Below are positions 1-8,822 of a stretch of 34,896 nt of DNA, piece by piece. The position numbers and the translations under genes are program-made. Every line of letters begins with the position of its first letter. Position 1 is the first letter of the stretch. The notes below the pieces were generated by a model that ran no database searches, was not told the DNA's origin, and saw only the letters and a list, made by a program, of their open reading frames with translations. The DNA comes from Nitrospira lenta (GTDB lineage: Bacteria; Nitrospirota; Nitrospiria; Nitrospirales; Nitrospiraceae): assembly GCA_945905765.1 (NCBI GenBank), contig CAMDPZ010000015.1:7501-42396 (forward strand), read 5' to 3'.

Positions 1-67
1 TCAATGGAGACCTTGCCGAGGCGGGGATGGCTCCGATTGATTGGCAGATCCCAGATGTCTAATGGGG

Positions 68-102
68 ACGTAAAATGTGAGGCGTAAGGCGTGAAACGAG
101 AG
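68..102. repeat. Degenerate heptad tandem repeat (5 units, consensus about RCGTRAR)
   Basis: Consecutive heptamers acgtaaa|atgtgag|gcgtaag|gcgtgaa|acgagag read directly from the sequence. Confidence 0.6.
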
Positions 103-113
103 GCAGCCGCTCG

Positions 114-150
114 CCTGCGGCCTTGCTGGACGGCATTTTCGAGCATCCTG
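114..150 (+). repeat. Interspersed repeat, right arm copy
   Basis: cctgcggccttgctggacggcattttcgagcatcctg resembles the right arm at 34176-34210 (ctgcggccttgctgacggactttttgagcatcct). Confidence 0.65.
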
Positions 151-303
151 TAGGAGTGTTTCTTTTTTGGTCCTCATCTCAATCCTCTGTTTCATGCGAC
201 AGAGCTGAATAATTATTACTCCATGATATCCATCTGTTACGGACTATTCCTGCCTCCCTTCCGTTGACTCATGGCGCTGCGCCCTGTAAGGTGAGGCACG
301 ACG

Positions 304-384
304 TATTGAGCCACGCCGACTGTCCCATCTCTCGCACTGCACTCCCTCCCACGTTCCTGTGCGTCTGATTCTCCGGTCTCCGCC
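304..384 (+). promoter_or_regulatory. Upstream element copy A
   Basis: tattgagccacgccgactgtcccatctctcgc...gcgtctgattctccggtctccgcc aligns with copies at 4372-4446 (+) and 8900-8823 (-). Lies 153 nt upstream of the CsbD-like start. Confidence 0.55.
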
Positions 385-537
385 GCTGCTACGCCAGAGT
401 GCCCATTGTTTGCCGCATATGTCGTGGTCCGCTATTGCTGTCTCCTGGAGGCAGGGTAGCTGGAACCATGAGATGCGTGCATGGGGGCATTTCCTATTTA
501 CGGCTGTCAGTACAATCATGTCTGAAAGGAGTGCCAG

Positions 538-783
538 ATGAATCAAGAACAATTCAGCGCGTTTTGGACCCAATTGAAGGCGCCACTTAAAGCGAAGTGG
601 GAGAAGATTACGGATGCGGATCTTCTGGAGATTGCGGGAAATCTTGTGACGTTCACAGCCGTGCTGGCGAAGCGCTATGGCGCAACCCAGAATGATGAGG
701 TGAATACCTGGGCCAATCGACGCTACTCCCATTGGAGCAGCAACTATACGAGTAAATATGCAGACCCAGTGAAGGTAGCCTGA
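538..783 (+). CDS. CsbD-like stress protein
   Basis: 81 aa; WTQLKAPLKAKWEKITDADLLEIAGN...KRYG matches the CsbD pattern (WKQLKGxxKxxWGKLTDDDLxxIxG...RYG). Start follows aaaggag. Confidence 0.8.
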   Translation: MNQEQFSAFWTQLKAPLKAKWEKITDADLLEIAGNLVTFTAVLAKRYGATQNDEVNTWANRRYSHWSSNYTSKYADPVKVA

Positions 784-874
784 CGAGCCGTGTAGGGCGA
801 TGGGCCTGAGAGGGTCCCGTTCGTGACGGCTGCATTCTTGAGAACTTCGATAGAGGAGAGGGAAGGATCGGTCC

Positions 875-1219
875 ATGAAAAAGATTGTGGTCAATAAGAG
901 CTATGACAAGTTTTCGGTGAGTCATTTAGCGTTTCTCAGATTGCGTGAGCTGGGTCAGCAGGATGCGCTTAAGGAGACAGATCTTGGAGCCTACTGGCCC
1001 GAATCGGCGACGCCGCGCGAGCCAAGCCTTAACCAGTGCGGAATTTTGATTCCACGCGATGATCTAAAGTTGGCTCAAGTCGTGGAAGAACTCGGCGTGG
1101 CGGCAAACGGCCATGGCGCAGAGTTGCGTGTGGTCACGATCCCGGACGATGTTCGCTGGGAAATTAGCGCAGTGGGTGGGATCGAGCACGTGAGCGAAGT
1201 TCACCGGACCTGGGCGTAA
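875..1219 (+). CDS. Hypothetical protein (114 aa)
   Basis: Complete ORF with upstream purine-rich RBS (gagggaagg); no family recognised. Confidence 0.6.
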   Translation: MKKIVVNKSYDKFSVSHLAFLRLRELGQQDALKETDLGAYWPESATPREPSLNQCGILIPRDDLKLAQVVEELGVAANGHGAELRVVTIPDDVRWEISAVGGIEHVSEVHRTWA

Positions 1220-1437
1220 GAGTTTCAAAACGAGCGCCTGCCTGCACGGTGTGAAGCCAGTGCGGGTGGGCACCTCGTGCTGACGGTGAATGTAGCGTTT
1301 CGTGATGGTCTGATGAGCGGATGATGAATTCGATCCGTTGCGCGTAAGGATCGGAACAGTTTGAGTTGGGGTCTGCCGAGTGAGCTTCTTCAGCTGAATT
1401 GAGCCAGGGCTACTGCGAGTAACTCCACAATGGTTTG

Positions 1438-1686
1438 TTAGGTCTTCTCAGGCAGGCGTCCCTCTGCGACCTCTTGCGACCCATCCAGCAGCAACTTTGC
1501 TCGTTGAAACGCGTTGCTTCTGGCTTCCCATTCCGTATTGTAGCCCTTCGACGAATCTTGGCCATGAAGACCTCCGTCGAGATGGCTGGACCCAGGAATC
1601 GTAAACTTGCATAGCCATTTACCGTTTTTGATCTGGCTGGTAACCAAGATCACTTTCTGGCCTTTTGAGTAGCAAGTTTCTGTCAT
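1438..1686 (-). CDS. Hypothetical protein (82 aa)
   Basis: ORF with protein-like composition; no family recognised. Confidence 0.5.
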   Translation of the reverse strand: MTETCYSKGQKVILVTSQIKNGKWLCKFTIPGSSHLDGGLHGQDSSKGYNTEWEARSNAFQRAKLLLDGSQEVAEGRLPEKT

Positions 1687-1789
1687 GGGTACTCCGACTC
1701 AAGCTAGCTCTAACAGGATGCCGAAACTGCATAGGCGCTGCTGTCGCTTGACGCGAGGTTCCCAGTTTCGTAGGCCTCGCGCCGATTCG

Positions 1790-2137
1790 CTAGGACAGCT
1801 TGATAAAGCGATCCGCTGCCAGCACGCCCTGTAGCGACTGTGTGACCGCGCGGCGATAGGGAGCCTTCTGGCGCAACATAATGACGAGTTCTTCATCGTC
1901 GATCAGAATCGACAAGTCGTCCTCGGTTACGAGTTGCCGATCCGGCGCCCCGATATTCATGCGATATTGGGTTTTCCCATCAGGATTACGGTTGGGGCCG
2001 GTGACGATTTCGGTGAGCCCATCGATAAATCCGATATGTCCTTCATGTCGGTGCTTGACCTTCGTGCCATCAGGGATGCGGACCCAGGAGGACTTGGTTG
2101 TTCCTGTCGGTACTGGCTTCACGGTATTCATGGTCAT
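1790..2137 (-). CDS. Hypothetical protein (115 aa)
   Basis: ORF with protein-like composition (WVRIPDGTKVKHRHEGHIGFIDGLTEIV...); start preceded by agggaga. Confidence 0.6.
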   Translation of the reverse strand: MTMNTVKPVPTGTTKSSWVRIPDGTKVKHRHEGHIGFIDGLTEIVTGPNRNPDGKTQYRMNIGAPDRQLVTEDDLSILIDDEELVIMLRQKAPYRRAVTQSLQGVLAADRFIKLS

Positions 2138-2291
2138 GGTCTCTCCCTGTAATCCGATACGAAGTGAAGAATATCTGCCGGGTCTGTATCGCCTGCCTCA
2201 CGATGACGGAGAGGCGGCAGCGTCTTTCTTTGTAAAAGCCTCAAGCAAGAACGAAATAGGTTAGCGCACTCTTACCGGAGAAACAATGGAA

Positions 2292-2329
2292 GCGTGGCAC
2301 CTGGTTGCATCAAGGCAACGCTGCCACGC
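2292..2329. other. Nested hairpin (possible terminator or small structured RNA)
   Basis: GCGTGGCA-cctg-GTTGC-atcaag-GCAAC-gc-TGCCACGC: 8-bp outer and 5-bp inner perfect stems; no T-run follows on either strand. Confidence 0.5.
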
Positions 2330-2444
2330 CATGAACCATGAGGGGATGCATAGTATTTCTGATTCAGCCTATGGTCAACATCGTACCACAGGCACCTTCG
2401 CCATAGCGAACAGGGCGGGAACCCCTTAGTTGGTCATTTTTGTC

Positions 2445-3446
2445 CTATGTGGCTGGTTGGGGATTGGTCGTTTCGGCCTTCTCCAGGCAACAGTGCTTAT
2501 ATTTCCTGCCGCTGCCGCAGGGGCAGGGTGTGTTACGGCTGATCCCCTGGCGGCGCCTGGGCATCAGGGGGAGCAGCGATTCTGTGTCCTGGTGAAACAG
2601 GTCCCGGAGCATGGAGTACAAGACGGGATCCCGACGTTTCAAGAGCTCGGGGGAGGTAAAGAAATACTCCGCCAATACCGCGAAAAATTCATGTTCGTTC
2701 GTATAGGCATAGGAACTGACGTGGGCGCGATACTTCATGGGGCGGGCCAGTTCTCTGGCCACATACCGCACCCATTGCCGGACGACCATCCAGGGTACTT
2801 CCGGCGGGAGCCCATACTCGCTCGCTTCCTTTTCAACCAGGTGGGCAAACTCATGCACGCCCACGTTCTGCTTGCCTGATTGATGGGCGAATCCAGCCAG
2901 GAGGGCCGGTTTGGATAAAATCATCACCCCGCTCAAATGGTGTAGGCCGACCATTCCGAGAATGTTCTCATCGGGTCCTCCATGGCTTTGATAGGCGTCG
3001 TCGAACGCATCAGGGTAGATGAGTACCTCGTGGAGCCGATGATATTCCCAATCGTGGAACCCGAAGATGGGGATGGCCGCACTCGCCGCCACCAGCACCC
3101 GAATGGTCTCATCCACCTCCGTGCGAATGCCCGTGATCCGGACCTCGTCGAGAAAGATCTGCACCAGTTGCCTGAACCGCGCCTTCCCCGCCTCGTCAAG
3201 CGCTGCGAAGAAGGCGACGTGTGTGAGAAGGATCTGTTCCCAGTTGTTAGAAAACGGCTGCTGTACGATCGTCATTCGCCTGAGGCACCGTCGTCGTCCC
3301 CACCAGTAACTGAACGGACTGAGTCCCAGCAGGAGCCAGAGAGGAGGGAAGAGCCAGCCCAGCAAACCGGCTGCCCAGGCGACTAGCCCCGCAGCCACAA
3401 GGGCCTGTTGTTGATTCCGGCTATTGGCTTCCGATGTGACGATCAT
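2445..3446 (-). CDS. MtfA-like (M90) zinc peptidase with C-terminal SEC-C motif
   Basis: HEFAHLVEKE zinc motif in an MtfA-like context, N-terminal hydrophobic segment, C-terminal ISRNTPCPCGSGRKYKHCC SEC-C motif. ATG start chosen over the upstream TTG at 3461. Confidence 0.85.
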   Translation of the reverse strand: MIVTSEANSRNQQQALVAAGLVAWAAGLLGWLFPPLWLLLGLSPFSYWWGRRRCLRRMTIVQQPFSNNWEQILLTHVAFFAALDEAGKARFRQLVQIFLDEVRITGIRTEVDETIRVLVAASAAIPIFGFHDWEYHRLHEVLIYPDAFDDAYQSHGGPDENILGMVGLHHLSGVMILSKPALLAGFAHQSGKQNVGVHEFAHLVEKEASEYGLPPEVPWMVVRQWVRYVARELARPMKYRAHVSSYAYTNEHEFFAVLAEYFFTSPELLKRRDPVLYSMLRDLFHQDTESLLPLMPRRRQGISRNTPCPCGSGRKYKHCCLEKAETTNPQPAT

Positions 3447-3623
3447 CCTCGAGCGCTCCAATGTCGAGATTCGGGCTGAGCCGGAATTCTACTCCGGATA
3501 AGCAGGCTCTGGCGACGAGTCCTTTCCCGCCAGGTGGCCCTCATCTATTTTTGCCAGGTAAGGATGCTATGATCGCTGTTGCTTGGCAGACCGAATGTTC
3601 ATCCATCCTGTTGAGAGGAGATT

Positions 3624-4034
3624 ATGGTCATGAATCTAACGCGTCATATTATCGGCATCTCTCTGGGCATCGTGTTGTGTGCCGGGGTCGGCTTTGCGGC
3701 AGAACCGGCGGAGGTGGAAAAGTTCGTGAAGGCTCGCATTGAGATCGGCGAGATGATGACGAATTACTTTCAGGGTGGAGAGCGGTTCAAGGAAGGGCAG
3801 AGGCCGTCGCCTGAGCAGATGCGTGAAATGGGCGTGGATATCAACGCGAAGCTCGGTAAGCTATTGGGGCAGTATGATCTGACGGTCGAGGACTACAGAA
3901 GGCGGAGCCCAGAGGTCTTCGCCGATGAGGCGGCGGTCAAGCGCTATCTCAACGAGCATCAAGACTTAAAGGCACGGTACGATGCGCTTCCCATGGATCG
4001 GATGGGACGAGGCGGCAGCGGGCGTGGGTACTAG
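3624..4034 (+). CDS. Small secreted/periplasmic protein, unknown function
   Basis: Signal peptide-like N-terminus (IIGISLGIVLCAGVGFAAEPAE); RBS gagagga upstream. Confidence 0.65.
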   Translation: MVMNLTRHIIGISLGIVLCAGVGFAAEPAEVEKFVKARIEIGEMMTNYFQGGERFKEGQRPSPEQMREMGVDINAKLGKLLGQYDLTVEDYRRRSPEVFADEAAVKRYLNEHQDLKARYDALPMDRMGRGGSGRGY

Positions 4035-4123
4035 TCCTTCTCCCTTTGCGTACGTGGCTGGACGAGCGAAACTGGTCGTTCGTTCCAGCGGATTTTCATT
4101 TGGAACGTGAGCGGGGCGCTACG

Positions 4124-4273
4124 ATGAAACAGGGGTATCGGTTGATCATTGTCGATAAAGATGGTGTGTTGGTCTCTGAGTTTCAACTGACGGAGAACGC
4201 GTTGGCTCAGCCGGAAGCCTTTGTGGCGGGGATTCAGGCCGCGATTGAGCAGGTCGAAGAGGAAGAGTCCTAA
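4124..4273 (+). CDS. Small hypothetical protein (49 aa)
   Basis: ORF from internal ATG: MKQGYRLIIVDKDGVLVSEFQLTENALAQPEAFVAGIQAAIEQVEEEES. Confidence 0.45.
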   Translation: MKQGYRLIIVDKDGVLVSEFQLTENALAQPEAFVAGIQAAIEQVEEEES

Positions 4274-4371
4274 GGGGCGACCTGTCGTACGTACAGTGCC
4301 GCGGTGATGGCTGATGGTGATTAATACTGCTTGACCAGGCTCGTTACGGCGTCTAGCATAGAGCGGTGCTG

Positions 4372-4446
4372 TGTTGAGCCTCGCTGACTGTTCTATCCCT
4401 CGCGCCTCAGGCTTCTCCCCGCGCGTTTGATTCCCCAGTCTCCGCC
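4372..4446 (+). promoter_or_regulatory. Upstream element copy B
   Basis: tgttgagcctcgctgactgttctatccctcgcgcct...gcgcgtttgattccccagtctccgcc; aligns with copies A and C. Lies 150 nt upstream of the GTG at 4597. Confidence 0.55.
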
Positions 4447-4596
4447 GGTCCTGTGTCGGAATGTTTCTGCAGTGCTGTGATAAATTCGTGGGTGTGATCA
4501 CCGGGATCTGGCTGAGCCGGTTCCTGGCTGGCACTGGAGTTCGCGGAGAGACGCGGATTCCTCTCGATAGCCCCCAACTGATGAAGGAGCGATACG

Positions 4597-4791
4597 GTGA
4601 CACCTGAAGAACAAATTACGAAGATGAAAAAAGCGATCACTCAGGCCTTGAAGGTGATGGGGGATCGCTTTGGGTCGACGGAAGCCGACGTGGCGAGGGC
4701 GATGGATGAGCTGAAGGCTTCCATGCAGACAGCTCCAGCCGCAACGGCTCAGCCTCCTCAGGCCCAGGCTGCTGTAGGCGCCGGGGCATAG
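4597..4791 (+). CDS. Small hypothetical protein (64 aa)
   Basis: GTG start with aaggag RBS 7 nt upstream; helical N-terminus with Ala/Pro/Gln-rich tail. Confidence 0.55.
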   Translation: MTPEEQITKMKKAITQALKVMGDRFGSTEADVARAMDELKASMQTAPAATAQPPQAQAAVGAGA

Positions 4792-4971
4792 GGTTCGTAC
4801 GAGCAGAGTGAGCCGCACGATCATGGTTGTGAGTGATTGACTCGCCGGCGGTTGCGCCATCACGGTGCTGGCGACGGGCGATTCCTCTTCCATCAATCGC
4901 TGTTGATAACGTGCGCTAGGAGTAGGTGCCGCTGTGGCGGCCCCTGCTTACCAAGAAAGAGGACTGCCATC

Positions 4972-5172
4972 ATGCCGGACGATGCCAACAATAAGAAGGT
5001 TCATGCTGCAGCCAAGCCGGCCGGTGCAGCGTCACGGAAGTCAGCCGATGCCGACCTCACGTGCAGTGAGTCGCAGCTTGAGGATCTCTTTGCTGAGGGC
5101 GAGTCCAGCAAGCCGATGAGCAAGAGCGACAAGGGCCTTCATCCGAAACGTCAGCCGAAATCTTCGCGATAA
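4972..5172 (+). CDS. Small hypothetical Lys/Ser-rich protein (66 aa)
   Basis: ORF from ATG at 4972 (MPDDANNKKVHAAAKPAG...QPKSSR) with agaaagagg upstream. Confidence 0.45.
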   Translation: MPDDANNKKVHAAAKPAGAASRKSADADLTCSESQLEDLFAEGESSKPMSKSDKGLHPKRQPKSSR

Positions 5173-5346
5173 GCGGCTCTAGCTCAGGTGCGTCGGTTTC
5201 TTTTCTGCCCTGCCGAATTACGCTGATTTTTTCCCGTTGTGGGCTCCTGAAGCATCATGCGAAGCTTTTAGCCGAGGCTGCGGGCTCTGTGCCATCCACG
5301 TTCAGGATGCTGGCAGCGGTATCGGCGCCACGACAGGGAGACCGAC

Positions 5347-6147
5347 ATGACTGACCTCTGGACTGCTGTGACGCCTCGCTGGCCTCTTCCCTCCCACGAC
5401 TATTGGTCCACTCCATTCGCCGAATCGTTGTTGCAACATCTGGATCTTTTTCCGGATGCGTCCATCCTCGATATCGCTTCAGGCCACGGGATTCCGGCTT
5501 TCTATCTGGCAGAGCAGGTGGGGCGAAGGGGACAAGTCTTGGCTCTCGATCTCAGCCGGCGGCAGGTCGAGAGCGCGAGAGCGATCCAGGGAGACGCGCT
5601 CCCCTGGCTGAAGTTCGAATGTCTGGACATGCGGGCCTTGCCTCCGTACCTGCCCTGTTTTGATCGCATCACCGGCAACCTTTCGGTGATGTTTTTTCGT
5701 CCCAACCGTTTTGAAGTCATCCAAGGATTGCTGGAACATCTCAAGCCCGGCGGCCAACTGGTGCTGACGTTCCCTTCGCTCGGCACGTTTGATTCCCTGT
5801 GGCGCCGGATCGATCAGGAAATGGCTGTCCGCGGTCTCCTCGCGGAGCGCCGCAAGTTGGAAGCCTACCTTGCGGAACGGCCGTCAGCAGCAGAGGCGCG
5901 GGGGTGGCTGGAGCGGCTTCATCTTGGACGCATTGCCGTCACCGAGTCTCCGTTGAAAGTGGCGTCTGGCGCCGGTCAGGCGTTTCTCCACCACCCATTG
6001 CTCCGGGGCGGTTTTCTCGATGATGCCTACGAATGTTTCGAGGATCAGGGGTTGGCGAATGAGGTCATGACGAAGGTATCTGAAGATATGGAGAGCCTCA
6101 CGCCGTTGATGGCGCAGCGCTGTGTCATGTCCGGATGGAAGCTCTAG
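5347..6147 (+). CDS. SAM-dependent class I methyltransferase
   Basis: ILDIASGHGIPAFYLAEQV motif I, LALDLSRRQVESAR motif II, LKPGGQLVLTFPS. Confidence 0.85.
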   Translation: MTDLWTAVTPRWPLPSHDYWSTPFAESLLQHLDLFPDASILDIASGHGIPAFYLAEQVGRRGQVLALDLSRRQVESARAIQGDALPWLKFECLDMRALPPYLPCFDRITGNLSVMFFRPNRFEVIQGLLEHLKPGGQLVLTFPSLGTFDSLWRRIDQEMAVRGLLAERRKLEAYLAERPSAAEARGWLERLHLGRIAVTESPLKVASGAGQAFLHHPLLRGGFLDDAYECFEDQGLANEVMTKVSEDMESLTPLMAQRCVMSGWKL

Positions 6148-6234
6148 CTTGATGCAGGGAAATCATCCCAGCGCCGTTTTCGATTCGTTAGAATCCTCAG
6201 TCCATCCCAGAGAGTAGATTCCAGGATTTGACTT

Positions 6235-6254
6235 GCCTGCGGCCTTGCTGGGCG
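6235..6254 (+). repeat. Short repeat fragment (gcctgcggccttgctgggcg)
   Basis: Shares gcctgcggccttgctggRcg with 113-133. Confidence 0.45.
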
Positions 6255-6351
6255 CCTTGTTGTGCTTGCACGAGTGTAACCGCTAGACGGGATTTCGTTC
6301 GTTGTGCCGAATTGAATGGGGAGAACTGAAAGAGGGGAGCCGGGCTCTAAC

Positions 6352-6380
6352 AAAAAGGGGCGCTTCGGATGAAGCGCCCC
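6352..6380 (-). terminator. Rho-independent terminator of the RRM gene
   Basis: On the minus strand GGGGCGCTTC-atcc-GAAGCGCCCC-TTTTT: perfect 10-bp stem plus T-run, 30 nt past the stop. Confidence 0.9.
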
Positions 6381-6409
6381 TTCTGTAGCTTGTGCTGGTT
6401 CGCGCTTCG

Positions 6410-6751
6410 TTAGAAGCGGCTGCGACCGCCGCGATCGCCACCGCCACCACCGCCACCGCTACCAAAACGACCACCGCCGCCGCCGCCGCCGCCGGTGCGG
6501 GGCTCTTGGGGCTTGGCTTCATTGACAGTCAGGGGACGGCCGTCCATCTGGGAGCCGTTCAATGCCGCAATCGCGGCCTTGGCTTCTTCCTGTGTGGCCA
6601 TCTCGACGAAGCCGAAGCCTCGTGATTGCCCGGTGAACTTATCCGTGATCACACGCGCAGACTCGACGGTGCCATGCGCGGCAAAGAGGGTGGTGAGCTG
6701 TGATTCAGTTGCCGCATAGGGCAACCCGCCGACATAAAGTTTTGAACCCAT
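6410..6751 (-). CDS. RRM RNA-binding protein with Gly-rich tail
   Basis: KLYVGGLPYAATESQLTTLFAAHG (RNP2), SRGFGFVEM (RNP1), GGGGGGGGRFGSGGGGGGGDRGGRSRF tail; aaggagg upstream of ATG at 6751. Confidence 0.92.
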   Translation of the reverse strand: MGSKLYVGGLPYAATESQLTTLFAAHGTVESARVITDKFTGQSRGFGFVEMATQEEAKAAIAALNGSQMDGRPLTVNEAKPQEPRTGGGGGGGGRFGSGGGGGGGDRGGRSRF

Positions 6752-7064
6752 GGGGGTTCCTCCTTCTGAAATTGATATTGTCTGCGACACGAGAACGAAC
6801 ACACGAGGGGAAGGAACGGGCCGAAGACGCGAACAATGAAGCGGCTTGGGTCGAACTTCCGATCAGATTCTCGGCAACAACAATATCGGTGATGGGCCGT
6901 TCTATTTGCTGTTTCATGCGAGGCCCGCCGCATGAGACAGAAGCATACTAACAGAGGTGTCTATGAAAAGCTATAGCCCCTGGTAGGCTGAATTGTCGGG
7001 ATCCAGTGGGGCAAGGTGAGGTCGGTCGAAGGACTGGGTGGCTGGAAGCGTGTAGTCGTCCACT

Positions 7065-7367
7065 CTAGACATCTGCGTTGCCGGTAGGACCGGGACCATG
7101 CCAGATGAGGTAGGGGGGCTTCTTCATCGTGTCAGCTGAGCGGGGGTAGAGGCGTTGAGCGTAGTTGTACGCGTCTTCTTGCGCCACCAGGCAGGTGGCT
7201 GCGTCCAGGTGGTTGGAGACGACGCGGAAGGCCCCTCGGTCATCGGCTTCGATGGTTGCCATATAGAGGGCGCAGGAAAAGCTTCCTTCTTTTGAGCAGG
7301 CGGTGCTGATCAAGAGATGTGATCCGTCAGGAAAGGTCATGATCGGGTCTAGATTGGTGCGGCCCAT
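7065..7367 (-). CDS. Hypothetical protein (100 aa)
   Basis: ORF between two RRM genes on the same strand; no family recognised. Confidence 0.55.
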   Translation of the reverse strand: MGRTNLDPIMTFPDGSHLLISTACSKEGSFSCALYMATIEADDRGAFRVVSNHLDAATCLVAQEDAYNYAQRLYPRSADTMKKPPYLIWHGPGPTGNADV

Positions 7368-7424
7368 AGCTCGTTCTTCTCCGTGACGTGTGTAGGGTTC
7401 GCTGGCTGATTGTTCGATGTTCTG

Positions 7425-7688
7425 TCAGGCGGGCTGGTTCGCGTAGGGTGTCACATAGAGCCTGAGGAGGTGGCCCTCCCATTCGGTGCCTTCAAGGGCG
7501 CTCACGGCGCTTACGGCCTGTTCGCCTGATCCCATTTCGACGAATCCGTATCCGGCTGACTTACCCGTATGTTTGAACCGGACGACGTAGGCTCTGGCAA
7601 CCAGGCCATAGGAGGCGAAGAGGCCGCGCAGCTCGCAGTCCGAAACCTTATCCGGGAGCCCTCCCACGTATAGAACCCGTTTCCCCAT
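7425..7688 (-). CDS. RRM RNA-binding protein, no Gly-rich tail
   Basis: RVLYVGGLPDKVSDCELRGLFASYG and SAGYGFVEMG motifs. Confidence 0.88.
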   Translation of the reverse strand: MGKRVLYVGGLPDKVSDCELRGLFASYGLVARAYVVRFKHTGKSAGYGFVEMGSGEQAVSAVSALEGTEWEGHLLRLYVTPYANQPA

Positions 7689-7708
7689 CAGCATCCCTTC
7701 GTGACCTG

Positions 7709-8638
7709 TTAGTTCGTTCGAGCGAGCGGATCTTCGACATACGAGCCGGTCCGCAGCGATGTCGCAAGCCCCAGTGAGGCGAGCCCGAGGATAAGCCATT
7801 TCGAGGGATCGAAGTGGTACCAGTTGGGACCGTTTCGGAAGTCGGTGGGATACATGTGATGGTAGTTATGATAGCCCTCGCCGAATGTGACGAGAGAGAC
7901 GAGCCAGCTATCCCGGCTGGAATCGGAGGTGCCGTGCGGTTGCCGTCCCCACAGATGACAGACGGAGTTGATGCAGAACGTCGAATTCAGCACGGCGAAT
8001 GTGCGGCCCAGACCGGCGAGGAGAAAGCAGCCTATTCCGCCCATGAGGCCGTTGTGAAGAAAGCCGATGAGGAACGTGCCTGCTAGTCCTGAGAGGACCA
8101 GGAGGGGGTAATGTTGATGTTGCCAGATCGCAACGGGGTCGTTTGCGACACGTGTTGCATATTTGGGGTCGGCGTATTGATCAGGGGTGAACAGCCATCC
8201 GCAGTGGCTATGCCAGAATCCCAGCTGCGCATTGTAGGGGTCCTTCTCGTCGTCGCAATGAGCATGGTGGCGTAGATGGTCGGAGGCCCACTTGATGGCG
8301 GAGTTTTGCAGGGCCCAGGCGCCTGCGATTAAGAGCGCACCCTTGACCCAGTTGGGGCAATCGAAGCTGCGATGGGCCATCAGCCGATGGTAGCCGACGG
8401 TAATACCCAGCCCGCTGACGACATAGAGCAGCCCGAAGAGCGACCAGTCCAGCCAGGTGTAATGGTAGAGGTATCCGTACAGCGGGACCCCGATCATGGC
8501 GCCCATGGCAATGGCGCAAAAGAGGATGATGGTCCAGATCTTGTTGTAGCGTCGGCTAATCGCGATCGGCATACCGGTGGGGGTGAGGGCGATCGTCGGT
8601 GTGCGTGGAGTCGTACGTTCTGGGGGCGTCTGATTCAT
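7709..8638 (-). CDS. Membrane fatty-acid (acyl-CoA-type) desaturase
   Basis: Histidine boxes HRLMAHRSF, HLRHHAHCD and HNYHHMYPTD; several transmembrane stretches. Confidence 0.9.
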   Translation of the reverse strand: MNQTPPERTTPRTPTIALTPTGMPIAISRRYNKIWTIILFCAIAMGAMIGVPLYGYLYHYTWLDWSLFGLLYVVSGLGITVGYHRLMAHRSFDCPNWVKGALLIAGAWALQNSAIKWASDHLRHHAHCDDEKDPYNAQLGFWHSHCGWLFTPDQYADPKYATRVANDPVAIWQHQHYPLLVLSGLAGTFLIGFLHNGLMGGIGCFLLAGLGRTFAVLNSTFCINSVCHLWGRQPHGTSDSSRDSWLVSLVTFGEGYHNYHHMYPTDFRNGPNWYHFDPSKWLILGLASLGLATSLRTGSYVEDPLARTN

Positions 8639-8822
8639 AAGGGCCTCGTCGTCCCGAAGGAGGTTCGTATTGCGGCCATAGCCGCTATTATACGCTGCAT
8701 GTCGATTTGATCAAGATCTGCACTGGCGCGCCGGATGTGTCGATCCTGAGACCGGACAAGATCTTGCGCGCGTAGCCTGGTGCAGTTCGGCGGTCTCCCC
8801 GATGGGCCTCTGTGCCGAACGG

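Noticed and set aside
244-894. 216-aa minus-strand ORF over the CsbD-like gene.
   Set aside because: Opposite strand of the supported CsbD-like gene and its leader; no domain signature.
6705-6917. Possible upstream ORF (MKQQIERPITDIVVAENLIGSS...) overlapping the RRM start.
   Set aside because: No ribosome-binding site and the tail is an out-of-frame reading of the RRM gene; more likely untranslated leader.
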